Counted from the stretch's first letter, positions 35,052 to 43,993 are shown. The stretch: 64,000 nt of DNA from Streptomyces odontomachi (GCF_024435355.1 NZ_JAMJWG010000003.1:62001-126000), one strand, 5' to 3'. Translations and numbers: made by a program. The notes: a model not told the origin generated them from the letters alone.

Positions 35052-37244
35052 GTGTCCATCCCGCCCGCCGACTCGCCGTCCGGCGCCGCCGTTCCCGCGT
35101 CCGCCGCCGTTCCCGAAGACCCCGGCCCGTTGGGTCGGGAGCGTGCTCATCTGGCCGCGTCGCGGGCCGCCCTGCGGGCCATGCGCGAGGACGTGCAGTC
35201 CCTGGACATCCGCGACGTGACGGCGAACTGGGTGAACGCGGAGGTGCTCCAGCACCAGATCGACGCCCGTATCAAGGCCCTCGCCGACCTCGCCCACACC
35301 CCGCTCTTCTTCGGCCGCCTCGACTACCGCCACGACCCGGGCGCCGAACCGTCCCAGCCGGCCGAGCGGGCCGAGGAACCCTCGTCGGCCACCGCGCTCT
35401 ACATCGGACGGCGCCACGTCCACGACGCCGTGGGCGACCCGATGGTGATCGACTGGCGTGCGCCGGTCTCGCAGGCGTTCTACCAGGCCTCGAAGAAGAA
35501 ACCGATGGACGTGGTGCTGCGTCGCCGCTTCGGTTACACCGGCGGTGAGCTGACCGCGTACGAGGACGAGAACCTGATGGACCCGGCGGAGGCGGACCGC
35601 ACCAGCCGGCTGCTCCAGGAGGAGATCGAGCGGCCGCGTGTCGGTCCGATGCGGGACATCGTGGCGACCATCCAGCCCGAGCAGGACGAGATCGTCCGCT
35701 CGGAACTCGCCGGCACGGTGTGCGTGCAGGGCGGTCCCGGCACCGGGAAGACCGCGGTGGGCCTGCACCGGGTGGCGTACCTGCTCTATGCGCACCGGGA
35801 GCGGCTGGCCAGGACCGGCACGCTCGTCATCGGCCCGAACGCCTCCTTCCTGCGCTACATCGAGCAGGTGCTGCCCGCGCTGGGCGAGTTGGAGGTGCAG
35901 CAGGTGACGGTCGGGGAGCTGGTCGGGCGGCTGGTGGCGGTGCGCGGCGCGGACGAGCCGGCGGCGGCGCTGGTGAAGGGCGACGCGCGGATGGCCCAGG
36001 TGCTGCGCCGGGCGCTGCGCGCGCAGGTGACGATGCCGACGGAACCGCTCGTCGTGGTGCGCGGGTCGCGTCGTTGGCGCATCCCGGCGTACGAGTTGGA
36101 GGAGATCGCGGGCGAGTTGCTGGCCCGCGACATCCGCTACGGGGCGGCACACGAGGCCTTGCCGCAGCGCATCGCGCACGCCGTGCTGGTCCGCATGGAG
36201 CAGGCCGGGGAGGCTCCGGACGACCGGGTGCAGGACGCGGTGGCCCGCAACCCCGCGGTGAAGGCGGCGGTCAAGGCGATCTGGCCCGTGGTGGATCCGG
36301 CCAAGCTGGTGTGGCGGCTGCTCTCCGACGCGGACTTCCTCGGCGTCCACGCGGAGGGTCTGCTGACCGCGCAGGAGCAGAAGACGGTGCTGTGGGCGAA
36401 GCCGCCGCGGAGCGTGAAGTCGGCGCCGTGGTCGGCGGCCGACGCGGTGTTGATCGACGAGGCGGAAGACCTGATCTCCCGCACGCCCTCGCTCGGGCAT
36501 GTCGTCCTGGACGAGGCGCAGGACCTGTCGCCGATGCAGTACCGCGCGGTGGGCCGACGTTGCTCCACGGGGTCCGCCACGGTCCTCGGCGACCTGGCGC
36601 AGGGCACCACGCCCTGGGCGACCCGGGGGTGGGACGAGGCCCTGCGTCACCTGGGCAAGCAGGACGCGGTGGTGGAGGAGCTGACGGCCGGTTTCCGCGT
36701 GCCGCGCGAGGTCATCGCCTACGCGTCGGCCCTGCTCCCCGCCATCGCGCCCGGCCTCGCACCGGTCGCCTCCGTCCGTGAGTCGCCCGGGTCGCTGTCG
36801 GTGCGGCACGTGCCGGACGCGGCCGTGGCGCCAGCCGCGACCGCGACCGCAGCCGGAGACGGCGGCGAGGACGGCGGGGCGGCGGTCGCCGCGGTCGTCG
36901 CCGCCTGCACCGAGTCGTTGCGGCAGGAGGGCTCCATCGGTCTGATCGCCGCCGACGCCCGGGTCCCCGCCCTGGCCGCCGCGCTCACCGCGGCCGGGCT
37001 CACGCACCTGTCTCCCGGTGAGGAGACCACCGAGGCCACCCGCCTGACCCTCGTCCCGGCCTCCCTCGCGAAGGGCCTCGAGTACGACTACGTGGTGCTG
37101 GACGAACCCGCCGCCATCGTCGACGGCGAACCCGACGAGCGCACCGGCCTGCGCCGCCTGTACGTGTGCCTGACCCGCGCCGTCTCCGGGCTGACGGTGC
37201 TCCACGCGGCACCGTTGCCGGAGCAGCTGGTCCAGCAGGCCTGA
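35052..37244 (+). CDS. helD: HelD-type RNA polymerase-recycling ATPase (SF1 helicase-like)
   Basis: A 730-residue UvrD-like ATPase. An N-terminal coiled-coil arm (residues about 28-80, ERAHLAASRAALRAMREDVQ onward) is followed by the HelD-specific block (ALYIGRRHVHDAVGDPMVIDWRAP, family region) and the split motor: Walker A GGPGTGKTA near 227, Walker B VVLDEAQDLSP, and late helicase motifs VPASLAKGLEYDYVVLDEP and RRLYVCLTRA. HelD proteins enter stalled RNA polymerase and pull it off DNA using ATP. The N-terminus matches ordinary HelD rather than the rifampicin-linked HelR as I remember them. Start GTG 35052. Expression may be touched by the satellite upstream. Confidence 0.85.
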   Translation: MSIPPADSPSGAAVPASAAVPEDPGPLGRERAHLAASRAALRAMREDVQSLDIRDVTANWVNAEVLQHQIDARIKALADLAHTPLFFGRLDYRHDPGAEPSQPAERAEEPSSATALYIGRRHVHDAVGDPMVIDWRAPVSQAFYQASKKKPMDVVLRRRFGYTGGELTAYEDENLMDPAEADRTSRLLQEEIERPRVGPMRDIVATIQPEQDEIVRSELAGTVCVQGGPGTGKTAVGLHRVAYLLYAHRERLARTGTLVIGPNASFLRYIEQVLPALGELEVQQVTVGELVGRLVAVRGADEPAAALVKGDARMAQVLRRALRAQVTMPTEPLVVVRGSRRWRIPAYELEEIAGELLARDIRYGAAHEALPQRIAHAVLVRMEQAGEAPDDRVQDAVARNPAVKAAVKAIWPVVDPAKLVWRLLSDADFLGVHAEGLLTAQEQKTVLWAKPPRSVKSAPWSAADAVLIDEAEDLISRTPSLGHVVLDEAQDLSPMQYRAVGRRCSTGSATVLGDLAQGTTPWATRGWDEALRHLGKQDAVVEELTAGFRVPREVIAYASALLPAIAPGLAPVASVRESPGSLSVRHVPDAAVAPAATATAAGDGGEDGGAAVAAVVAACTESLRQEGSIGLIAADARVPALAAALTAAGLTHLSPGEETTEATRLTLVPASLAKGLEYDYVVLDEPAAIVDGEPDERTGLRRLYVCLTRAVSGLTVLHAAPLPEQLVQQA

Positions 37245-37255
37245 CAGGGGGCGGC

Positions 37256-37345
37256 CCACGGGACGGCGGACGCCCGCCCCGTGGACCACCTCCAGGTGGG
37301 CCACCTCCAGGTGGGCCTCCTCCAGGTGAGCCACCCCGGCCGGTC
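37256..37345. terminator. hairpin and 15-bp repeats after helD
   Basis: CCACGGG (37256-37262) pairs with CCCGTGG (37278-37284) around a GC-rich loop. It is followed by three tandem units of about 15 bases (CCACCTCCAGGTGGG), each itself a small palindrome CCACCTnnAGGTGG-like. It closes the gap to the convergent gene. Confidence 0.55.
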
Positions 37346-37351
37346 CACCCG

Positions 37352-38158
37352 CTACCCGAAGATCCGCAGCTCGTCCTCCGTCGCCCCCACCAGTTCGTAC
37401 CGCGTGCCCACCAGCGGCCGACCCGCGTAGAGCCGTACGAGGGTGGCCGCTGCGCCGAGGTAGCGGGCCGGCGGGCCGTCGCCGGAAGGCGTGCCCAACA
37501 GCAGCGGCTCGTCCTGGTCGTCGAGGTCGGCGTGCAGCGCGAGGTGCTTCTTCCGGCGGGCCGTCCTGCCGAGCAGGAGCAGGGCGTACGGCAGCCCAGC
37601 GCCGCCGTACGCGCCCGGCTCGCCCAGGGCTTCGCGCACGTCCCCGCCGTGCACCCACTCGCCCAACGCCACACCGTCCAGCACGCCACCCGCGCCGGCG
37701 ATCACCGGGCCGGCGTCCGTCATGCCGCGCTCCACCTCGTCCAGGACGCGTTCGAGCGGCCAGTCGGCGCGCTCGGCGACGTCCTTCGCGTTGGCCTCGG
37801 GAGTGAACGCGCCCTTCTCCAACCGGCCGTCCACGACCCGTGTCAGCGCCGCACCGCAGTGCGCGAGCACATCGCGGACGGTCCAGCCGGGGCAGGCGGT
37901 ACGCAGCGCGAAGTCGGCCTCGTCACGGGAGCGCAGCAGGGGCAGCAGCGCGTCCCGTTCGACCGCCAGCAGCCGGCCGGGCAGTTCGGCGTCCGGGATC
38001 TCCGCGATCTCCTGGACCTCCTCGACTTCCTCGACCTCCTCCATTGCCTCGATCGCCTCGGTCTCCTCGGTCTCCTCGGCCGACCCGCCGAACTCGGGCT
38101 GCGGGGTGGCGCCCGGTGCCTGCGGTATGTCTCGTTCCTGGCGTTCCTGAGCAGTCAT
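37352..38158 (-). CDS. maleylpyruvate isomerase-like (mycothiol-dependent, TIGR03083) protein
   Basis: A 268-residue DinB-fold protein. The core (residues about 60-200) shows LLAVERDALLPLLRS, the ACPGWTVRDVLAHCGAAL stretch with the first metal-site His, and GEWVHGGDVREALGEP with the later His pair, the pattern of actinobacterial mycothiol-dependent isomerases/transferases. A C-terminal sterol-carrier-like part follows. The first 55 residues are an extra acidic region, with a Glu-Val-rich near-repeat (ETEAIEAMEEVEEVEEV) not usual for the family and encoded by a CTCCTCGAC/T-type microsatellite. Substrate unknown. Convergent with helD. Confidence 0.83.
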   Translation of the reverse strand: MTAQERQERDIPQAPGATPQPEFGGSAEETEETEAIEAMEEVEEVEEVQEIAEIPDAELPGRLLAVERDALLPLLRSRDEADFALRTACPGWTVRDVLAHCGAALTRVVDGRLEKGAFTPEANAKDVAERADWPLERVLDEVERGMTDAGPVIAGAGGVLDGVALGEWVHGGDVREALGEPGAYGGAGLPYALLLLGRTARRKKHLALHADLDDQDEPLLLGTPSGDGPPARYLGAAATLVRLYAGRPLVGTRYELVGATEDELRIFG

Positions 38159-38221
38159 GCCCTCACGCTAGGGGGTGTCCCGGCGAGGCACCTGCCGTAT
38201 GCGGCGGGCGATAATGGCCGT

Positions 38222-38899
38222 ATGGCCGGTCCGCCCCTGCCCCCGCACCCCGCCCACGACGACCTGCGCGCCCGCTGGCACACCGCCCTGATCGCGGCGC
38301 GCGGCGGTGCCGCGGGGCCCGACCCGGCGCCGTACGCCGAGCGGCTGCTGGCCTGCTGGGCCGAGCCGCAGCGCCGGTACCACACCACCGACCACCTTGC
38401 GGCGGTCCTGGACCGCATCGACGAGCTGGAGCAGTACGCGGACGACCCCGCCGTGGTCCGGTTGGCCGCGTGGTTCCACGACGCCGTCTACCGCCCGGAC
38501 CGCTCCGAGAACGAGGAGCGCAGCGCGGCGCTGGCCGAACGCGCGCTGCCCGAGGCGGGCCTGGCGCCCGACGCCACCGCCGAGGTGGCCCGGCTGGTCC
38601 GGCTCACCGTCACCCACGACCCGCGGCCCGGCGACACCGACGGCGCCGTGCTGTGCGACGCGGACCTGGCCGTCCTGGCCGGCCGGCCCCGGGCGTACGC
38701 CGCATATGTGGCAGCGGTTCGCGCGGAGTACGGCTTCGTTCCCGACGACGCCTTCCGCACCGGGCGCGCCGGCGTACTACGCGAACTGCTCGCACTCCCG
38801 GCACTGTTCCGCACTCCCCACGGAGCACGCCACTGGGAGACCCCGGCCCGACACAACCTCACCGCCGAGCTGGCCTCCCTGGAGTCCCCGGAGGTGTGA
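38222..38899 (+). CDS. HD-superfamily metal-dependent phosphohydrolase
   Basis: A 225-residue HD-fold protein. Metal ligands: His-58/His-63 region RRYHTTDHLAAVL, the HD pair in LAAWFHDAVYRP, and the late Asp in VLCDADLAVLAGRP. It matches the COG4339 type of predicted HD phosphohydrolases. Start ATG 38222. It is divergent from the maleylpyruvate isomerase-like gene. Its stop codon lies inside the first unit of a 19-bp tandem array, so the last residues (LESPEV) are repeat-encoded. Confidence 0.88.
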   Translation: MAGPPLPPHPAHDDLRARWHTALIAARGGAAGPDPAPYAERLLACWAEPQRRYHTTDHLAAVLDRIDELEQYADDPAVVRLAAWFHDAVYRPDRSENEERSAALAERALPEAGLAPDATAEVARLVRLTVTHDPRPGDTDGAVLCDADLAVLAGRPRAYAAYVAAVRAEYGFVPDDAFRTGRAGVLRELLALPALFRTPHGARHWETPARHNLTAELASLESPEV

Positions 38900-39033
38900 G
38901 CCGTCCCCGGAGGCGTGAGCCGTCCCCGGAGGTGTGAGCCGTCCCCGGAGGTGTGAGCCGTCCCCGGAGGTGTGAGCCGTCCCCGGAGGCGTGAGCAGTC
39001 CCGGAGGCGTGAGCAGTCCCGGAGGTGTGAGCC
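38884..39033. repeat. 19-bp tandem repeat GTCCCCGGAGGTGTGAGCC, eight copies
   Basis: Units start at 38884, 38903, 38922, 38941, 38960, 38979, then two 18-bp versions at 38998 and 39016. They vary at only one or two positions (T/C in the middle). The array starts within the end of the HD gene, supplies its stop codon in TGTGAGCC, and runs toward the MFS gene start. Every unit carries GGAGG followed by GTG. Confidence 0.95.
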
Positions 39034-39148
39034 GGCGCGGCGCCCAGGCCCGGGTGCCGAAACGTGAGCCGGCGCACCCCCGAGCCCGGGTACCGGGCGT
39101 GGTGATCGTGGGGGGAATGCTTCAGGGAACCACCCCGTTGGCGTTCAT

Positions 39149-40408
39149 ATGCCCCGACGTTTCTCCTCTCGCATGCCCCTGGCTGTCTACGTGCTCGGCA
39201 CGTCCGTCTTCGCGCTGGGGACCAGCGAGTTCATGCTGTCGGGGCTGCTGCCGCCGATCGCCGACGACATGCAGGTGTCGATCCCGCAGGCCGGGCTGCT
39301 GATCTCGGCGTTCGCGATCGGCATGGTGGTGGGCGCTCCGCTGCTGGCGGTGGCGACGCTGCGGCTGCCGCGCCGCGCCACCCTGCTCGCCCTGCTGGCG
39401 GTCTTCGGCGCCGGCCAGGTCGCGGGGGCGCTCGCGCCCACGTACGGGGTGCTGTTCGCGTCCCGGGTGGTGAGCGCGCTGGCCTGCGCCGGGTTCTGGG
39501 CGGTCGGCGCTGCGGTGGCGATCGCGACCGTGCCGGTGACCGCGCGGGCGCGCGCGATGGGCGTGATGATCGGCGGCCTGTCGGTCGCCAACGTCGTCGG
39601 GGTGCCGGCGGGCGCCTTCCTCGGTGAGCACCTGGGCTGGCGTGCCGCGTTCTGGGCGGTGGGCGCCGCGTCCGCGCTGGCGCTGGTCGGCATCGCTGCG
39701 CTGATCCCGCCGATACCCAGGCCGGCGGAGCTGCCGCGGCTGGGTATCGAGATACGGATCTACCGCGACCGTCAGCTCTGGCTGTCGGTCACCGCCATCG
39801 CGCTGTCGGCGGGCTCCGTCATCTGCCTGTTCAGCTATCTCTCGCCGGTACTGACGGAGGTGGCCGGTCTTGACGACGGCTGGGTGCCCACGGTGCTGGC
39901 GCTGTTCGGGGTCGGTGCGCTGGTGGGGACGACGGTCGGCGGGCGGATCGCCGACGCGCACCTGTTCGGGGTGATGATCTTCGGCACCACGGTGACCGCG
40001 GTGCTGCTGGCCTGCTTCGCGCTCCTGAGCCAGTACGCGGTGGCCGCGGTCGGCCTCTCCCTGCTCCTCGGGTTCTCCGCGTTCTCCACGGCGCCGGCCC
40101 TCAACGCCCGGATGTTCAACGTCGCCGGCGCCGCCCCGACCCTGGCCGGCGCCACCACCACGGCCGCCTTCAACGTGGGCAACACCGGCGGCCCCTGGGT
40201 CGGCGGCACGATCATCGACGCGGGCTTCGGGTACGCGGCCACGGCCTGGGCGGGCGCCGCCATGGCCGTGGCGTCGACCGTCGCGGTCACCGTCTCCCTG
40301 CGCCGGCACCGCGCGGACGCCCGGCGCGGTGCGCAGGACGGCCTCACCGTCGCTTCCGGCGCCGCAACCCCGCAGCCGTCAGCAGCCGTACCACCTCACG
40401 GCTACTGA
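39149..40408 (+). CDS. MFS efflux transporter, Cmx/CmrA chloramphenicol-type
   Basis: A 419-residue twelve-helix transporter. The N-terminus (MPLAVYVLGTSVFALGTSEF, from residue 9) and the loop SALACAGFWAVGAAVAIAT match the streptomycete Cml/Cmx chloramphenicol exporters; motif C-like GGLSVANVVGVPAGAFLGEHLGW follows. Likely an antibiotic exporter, with drug range unproven. Start could be 39149 or the ATG at 39173 that gives the family N-terminus; neither has a clear ribosome site. The last 65 bases overlap the 3' end of the convergent DUF4031 gene. Confidence 0.88.
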   Translation: MPRRFSSRMPLAVYVLGTSVFALGTSEFMLSGLLPPIADDMQVSIPQAGLLISAFAIGMVVGAPLLAVATLRLPRRATLLALLAVFGAGQVAGALAPTYGVLFASRVVSALACAGFWAVGAAVAIATVPVTARARAMGVMIGGLSVANVVGVPAGAFLGEHLGWRAAFWAVGAASALALVGIAALIPPIPRPAELPRLGIEIRIYRDRQLWLSVTAIALSAGSVICLFSYLSPVLTEVAGLDDGWVPTVLALFGVGALVGTTVGGRIADAHLFGVMIFGTTVTAVLLACFALLSQYAVAAVGLSLLLGFSAFSTAPALNARMFNVAGAAPTLAGATTTAAFNVGNTGGPWVGGTIIDAGFGYAATAWAGAAMAVASTVAVTVSLRRHRADARRGAQDGLTVASGAATPQPSAAVPPHGY

Positions 40409-40604
40409 CCTGCACGGCACCGGCCCGTATCGCGTCGGTGTACCGGTGCGAGGGCAGGTCGTAGTGGTCGCGCTCGAACGCACGGGCCGGCACGCCCAGC
40501 GCCGCCGCGAAGACATGCAGTTCGGCGAAGGACACGTCACTGATCAGGTGCGACCACATACGGCCGTGCCCGGGCCAGGTCGGCGGGTCGATGTAGACGG
40601 TCAT
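40344..40604 (-). CDS. DUF4031 domain protein
   Basis: An 86-residue protein that is essentially one DUF4031 domain: TVYIDPPTWPGHGRMWSHL, SDVSFAELHVFAAALG, AFERDHYDLP and the AGAVQVSSREVVRLL segment. Function unknown across the family. Start ATG 40604. It overlaps the end of the MFS gene tail-to-tail by 65 bases. Confidence 0.88.
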   Translation of the reverse strand: MTVYIDPPTWPGHGRMWSHLISDVSFAELHVFAAALGVPARAFERDHYDLPSHRYTDAIRAGAVQVSSREVVRLLTAAGLRRRKRR

Positions 40605-40728
40605 GAGGGGGCGTTGCGGACAGCGGTCGTGCGGGCCGTCGTGGAGAGGGGTGCGACCGCGCCGTCCACAGGCTGTGGATCGACGGAGCCGGTCGGGCCG
40701 GCCGCGCACCGCGGGCCCGTGCGGGTGC

Positions 40729-41148
40729 TCACGCGGGCGACGCCCCGGAGCCTCCGACGCCGTGTCCCGGCACCCGGCTCAGGCCGCCGACCGCCGCCAC
40801 CCGTACACCCGCCTTCCCGCACACCCAGTGCGGGTCGGGGCCCAGCTCCGGCTGGACGTCGAGGGCGTGCGGGTCGCCGGCGCCGCACACCGGGCAGAGC
40901 GGCCAGCGCCCGTACCGTTCGAGCAGCGCGTCCTGGACGTCCTGGGCGACCAGACCGGCCAGGTACGGGAGGCCGTCCGGCCATTCGTTCACCCACCAGC
41001 GGCGGTGTGCCACCGAGTCCTCGACCAGGGAGACGACGTCGGCCTCCGCGACCCCGCCGGCGACGAGATCGGCCAGCACCAGCGCACGCGCCGCGTGCAA
41101 CGCCTGCTCCAGCGCATCGACCGGCGCCGCCCCTGAAGAACCCGACAT
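40729..41148 (-). CDS. hypothetical zinc-ribbon-like protein
   Basis: A 139-residue protein. A helical half (LEQALHAARALVLADLVAGG, then SLVEDSVAHRRWWVNEWPDG) is followed by a probable zinc site LCPVCGAGDPHAL, with a further Cys in HWVCGKAG. Start ATG 41148 is seven bases after GGGAGGT; an ATG at 41154 is too close to that site. Divergent from the murR-type regulator gene, with which it shares a 135-base promoter region. Function unknown. Confidence 0.7.
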   Translation of the reverse strand: MSGSSGAAPVDALEQALHAARALVLADLVAGGVAEADVVSLVEDSVAHRRWWVNEWPDGLPYLAGLVAQDVQDALLERYGRWPLCPVCGAGDPHALDVQPELGPDPHWVCGKAGVRVAAVGGLSRVPGHGVGGSGASPA

Positions 41149-41248
41149 GCCCATACCTCCCTGTTCTCCATTGTGCGGCACCGCACACCCCGCCACCGCC
41201 GCACACGTCCGCCACGGCCGGAACCGTCCCCCGCCCCACCCAGCCCTC

Positions 41249-41310
41249 TTGACCCCGCCCCCGTCCGAAAATATCTTTCACACGTGACCTCGAACGTGAA
41301 GGAAATTTTC
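41249..41310 (+). promoter_or_regulatory. leaderless promoter and operator of the RpiR/MurR-type gene
   Basis: TTGACC (41249-41254), 17-base spacer, TATCTT (41272-41277): transcription would start at about 41284, the GTG itself, so the mRNA is probably leaderless. The inverted repeat GAAAATATCTTTC (41267-41279) covers the -10, and GAAATTTTC recurs at 41302-41310 in the first codons. These look like autoregulatory sites. Confidence 0.7.
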
Positions 41311-42210
41311 GTGGGCGAGACGCCGCCCGCCCCTGCGGCCCTGGCGGCCAAGGTGCGCACGCTCGCGCCCTCCATGACCCGCTCCATGCAGCGCGTCGCG
41401 GAGGCGGTCGCCGGCGACCCGGCCGGCTGCGCCGCCCTCACGGTCACCGGCCTCGCCGAGCTGACCGGCACCAGCGAGGCCACCGTCGTGCGCACCGCCC
41501 GTCTGCTCGGCTACCCCGGCTACCGTGATCTGCGGCTGGCCCTGGCCGGCCTGGCCGCCCAGCAGCAGTCCGGCCGCGCCCCCGCGGTCACCGCGGACAT
41601 AGCAGTCGACGACCCGATCGCCGACGTCGTCGCCAAGCTCGCCTACGACGAGCAGCAGACCCTGGCGGACACCGCCGCCGCACTCGACACGGTGCAGCTC
41701 GGCGCCGCGGTCAACGCGCTCGCCGTCGCCCGCCGTATCGACATCTACGGTCATGCCGCATCGTCCCTGGTCGGCCAGGACCTGGCCCAGAAGCTGCTGC
41801 GCATCGGCCTGATCGCGCACGCCCACGGCGACCCGCACCTGGCGATCACCAACGCGGTGCAGCTGCGCGCCAAGGACGTGGCGATCGCGATCACCCACTC
41901 CGGTTCCACGGGCGACGTCATAGAACCCCTGCGGGTCGCGTTCGAGCACGGCGCGACGACCATCGCCATCACCGGCCGCCCGGACGGCCCGGTCTCGCAG
42001 TACGCCGACCACGTGCTGACGACGTCCACGGCGCGCGAGAGCGAGCTGCGCCCCGCGGCGATGTCGTCGCGCACCAGCCAGCTGCTCGTCGTGGACTGCC
42101 TCTTCGTGGGCGTCGCACAGCGCACGTACGAGACCGCGGCGCCGGCCCTCGCCGCCTCCTACGAGGCCCTGGCCCACCGCCACACCCCACGTGCCGGAAC
42201 GGCCCGCTGA
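41284..42210 (+). CDS. MurR/RpiR-family transcriptional regulator
   Basis: A 308-residue regulator. N-terminal HTH_6 (residues about 25-95: LAPSMTRSMQRVAEAVAGDP, then GLAELTGTSEATVVRTARLLGYPGYRDLRLAL in family pattern) and a C-terminal SIS sugar-phosphate domain (RIDIYGHAASSLVGQDLAQK, then AIAITHSGSTGDVIEPLRVA). It probably senses N-acetylmuramic acid 6-phosphate and controls the murQ gene that follows 243 bases downstream, as in other streptomycetes. GTG start coincides with the predicted transcription start. Confidence 0.92.
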   Translation: MTSNVKEIFVGETPPAPAALAAKVRTLAPSMTRSMQRVAEAVAGDPAGCAALTVTGLAELTGTSEATVVRTARLLGYPGYRDLRLALAGLAAQQQSGRAPAVTADIAVDDPIADVVAKLAYDEQQTLADTAAALDTVQLGAAVNALAVARRIDIYGHAASSLVGQDLAQKLLRIGLIAHAHGDPHLAITNAVQLRAKDVAIAITHSGSTGDVIEPLRVAFEHGATTIAITGRPDGPVSQYADHVLTTSTARESELRPAAMSSRTSQLLVVDCLFVGVAQRTYETAAPALAASYEALAHRHTPRAGTAR

Positions 42211-42453
42211 CCCGCTGACCCGCTGACCGCCACCCCGGAGCCACGGAGCCACGGAGCCACGGAGCCCCGAGATCGCTCGCACCGCCGTCGTCATCGTCCG
42301 TCCCCGCCCCGCCACGCGCCCCTGTGGCCCGGCACCCCGTGGCCCCGGCCCCCCCTTCCCGGCACCGCACTCCCCCAGCGCCCCCTCCCTCCTCTCCTCC
42401 CGGCCCCGCACCCACACCCGCCGCACGGCGAACCATCGAAAGAGCCGCCCCTC

Positions 42454-43491
42454 ATGACCTCCACGACCGACGACACGGACAGCGCAGGCCGCACGGACGG
42501 TGCAGACGGCGCAGACGGCTCCGGTACCCCCGACACCGCCTCCGCCGCCGCCCGTTCGAGCGAATCGCACACCTACACCGCCCTCCGCGCCGAACTGGCC
42601 ACGCTCACCACCGAGGCCTTCCGCGACGACCTCGCCGAGATCGACCGGCTGCCGACGAAGGAGATCGCGCGGATCATGAACGGCGAGGACAGCTCCGTCC
42701 CCGCCGCCGTCGCCCGGCAGCTGCCGCGCATCGCCGCCGCGATCGACGCCGCCGCGCAGCGGATGGCCGGCGGCGGCCGGCTGATCTACACGGGCGCGGG
42801 CACCGCGGGCCGCCTCGGCGTGCTGGACGCCAGCGAGTGCCCGCCCACGTTCAACACGGATCCGTCCGAGGTGGTCGGCATCATCGCGGGCGGCCCCGGC
42901 GCCCTGGTGACATCGGTCGAGGGCGCCGAGGACTCCGCCGAACTGGCCGCCCAGGACCTCGACGAACGGAGCCTGACCGGCGCCGACGTGGTCGTGGGCA
43001 TCTCCGCGTCGGGCCGCACCCCGTACGCGGTGGGCGCCGTGCGGCACGCCCGCGACCGCGGGGCGCTCACCATCGGCCTGTCCTGCAACGCCGACAGCCC
43101 CCTCGCCGCCGCCGCGGACCACGGCATCGAGGTGGTCGTGGGCCCCGAGCTGATCAGCGGCTCGACCCGTCTGAAGGCGGGCACGGCCCAGAAACTCGTC
43201 CTCAACATGATCTCGACGATCACCATGATCCGCCTCGGCAAGACCTACGGAAACCTGATGGTGGACGTCCGCGCCTCCAACGACAAGCTCCGCGCCCGCT
43301 CCCGCCGCATCGTCGCCCAGGCCACCGGCGCCCCCGACGAGACCATCGAGAACGCCCTCCTGGCCGCGGACGGAGAGGTCAAGCAGGCCATCCTGATGAT
43401 CCTGGCGGACGTGGACGCGCGGACGGCCGCCGACCTGCTCGACCGATCCCGGGGCCGGCTCCGGGAGGCCCTGGAGACGGCCGGTTCCTGA
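42454..43491 (+). CDS. murQ: N-acetylmuramic acid 6-phosphate etherase
   Basis: A 345-residue SIS-fold enzyme that cleaves the lactyl ether of MurNAc-6-phosphate to give GlcNAc-6-phosphate and lactate, in cell-wall recycling. It has a Gly/Asp-rich, poorly conserved first 30 residues, then LPTKEIARIMNGEDSSV, GGRLIYTGAGTAGRLGVLDASECPPTF (family block with the catalytic Glu), VVGISASGRTPYAVGA, and the C-terminal helical part KVNL-equivalent (GNLMVDVRASNDKLRARSRR). Start ATG 42454. It lies downstream of the RpiR/MurR-type gene; the gap contains a CGGAGCCA tandem repeat at about 42236-42266. Confidence 0.96.
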   Translation: MTSTTDDTDSAGRTDGADGADGSGTPDTASAAARSSESHTYTALRAELATLTTEAFRDDLAEIDRLPTKEIARIMNGEDSSVPAAVARQLPRIAAAIDAAAQRMAGGGRLIYTGAGTAGRLGVLDASECPPTFNTDPSEVVGIIAGGPGALVTSVEGAEDSAELAAQDLDERSLTGADVVVGISASGRTPYAVGAVRHARDRGALTIGLSCNADSPLAAAADHGIEVVVGPELISGSTRLKAGTAQKLVLNMISTITMIRLGKTYGNLMVDVRASNDKLRARSRRIVAQATGAPDETIENALLAADGEVKQAILMILADVDARTAADLLDRSRGRLREALETAGS

Positions 43492-43549
43492 CGGCTGCCG
43501 GGCTGCGGGTCCCCGGCGCGGCCAGCCGCGGACAAGGCGGCTCACCGGC

Positions 43550-43945
43550 TCAGGCGTGCTCCGCTGCGCCGTCCAGATGGTCCTCGTAGACGGCGACCTT
43601 GTGGCCGATCAGGTCGAGACAGCGGTGGAGTTCGGCGATCTGCGCCAGGACCTGCGTCCGGTGCTCGCGCAACAGCGCCAGCCGGTCGGGCATCGTGCCG
43701 TCTCCCTCGCGGGCCAGCTCGGTGTAGCGGCGGATCGCGGGGATGGGCATACCGGAGGAACGCAGCACGACGCAGAGGCGGAGCCACTCGACGTCGTGCT
43801 CGGCGTAGACGCGCCGGCCTCCGACGCCGCGCCGTACGGGATGGGCGAGGATGCCCTCGCGCTCGTAGAAGCGCAGGGTGTCCGCGCTCAGTCCGGTACG
43901 GACGGCGACCTGGCCGATGGTCAGGGTCGGGTGGGAATCGTTCAC
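43550..43945 (-). CDS. MerR-family transcriptional regulator
   Basis: A 131-residue MerR protein. Residues 7-75 are the MerR winged helix (LTIGQVAVRTGLSADTLRFYEREGIL, then RRVYAEHDVEWLRLCVVLRSSG in family form), followed by the dimer helix (REHRTQVLAQIAELHRCLDLIGHK). It lacks the cysteine ligand pattern of metal sensors, so it is likely a redox or organic-compound sensor. GTG start 43945. It is divergent from the aldo/keto reductase, which it probably activates through the 19-bp-spaced promoter between them; this MerR-AKR pair is widespread. Confidence 0.92.
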   Translation of the reverse strand: MNDSHPTLTIGQVAVRTGLSADTLRFYEREGILAHPVRRGVGGRRVYAEHDVEWLRLCVVLRSSGMPIPAIRRYTELAREGDGTMPDRLALLREHRTQVLAQIAELHRCLDLIGHKVAVYEDHLDGAAEHA

Positions 43946-43962
43946 AGGGCACAGGATGGGAC

Positions 43963-43993
43963 TTGAGCTGGAGTCGGGTCCAGTTCCTAGGGT
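43963..43993 (+). promoter_or_regulatory. MerR-type promoter with 19-bp spacer
   Basis: TTGAGC (43963-43968) and TAGGGT (43988-43993) are separated by exactly 19 bases, too long for normal use and diagnostic of MerR activation. The inverted repeat CTGGA-N6-TCCAG (43968-43983) sits in the spacer. It drives the aldo/keto reductase. Confidence 0.8.

Noticed and set aside
38884..39033. CRISPR-like regular repeats
   Set aside because: Units are directly adjacent with no spacers, and no cas gene is near. The same holds for the arrays at 47921, 34761 and 26950.
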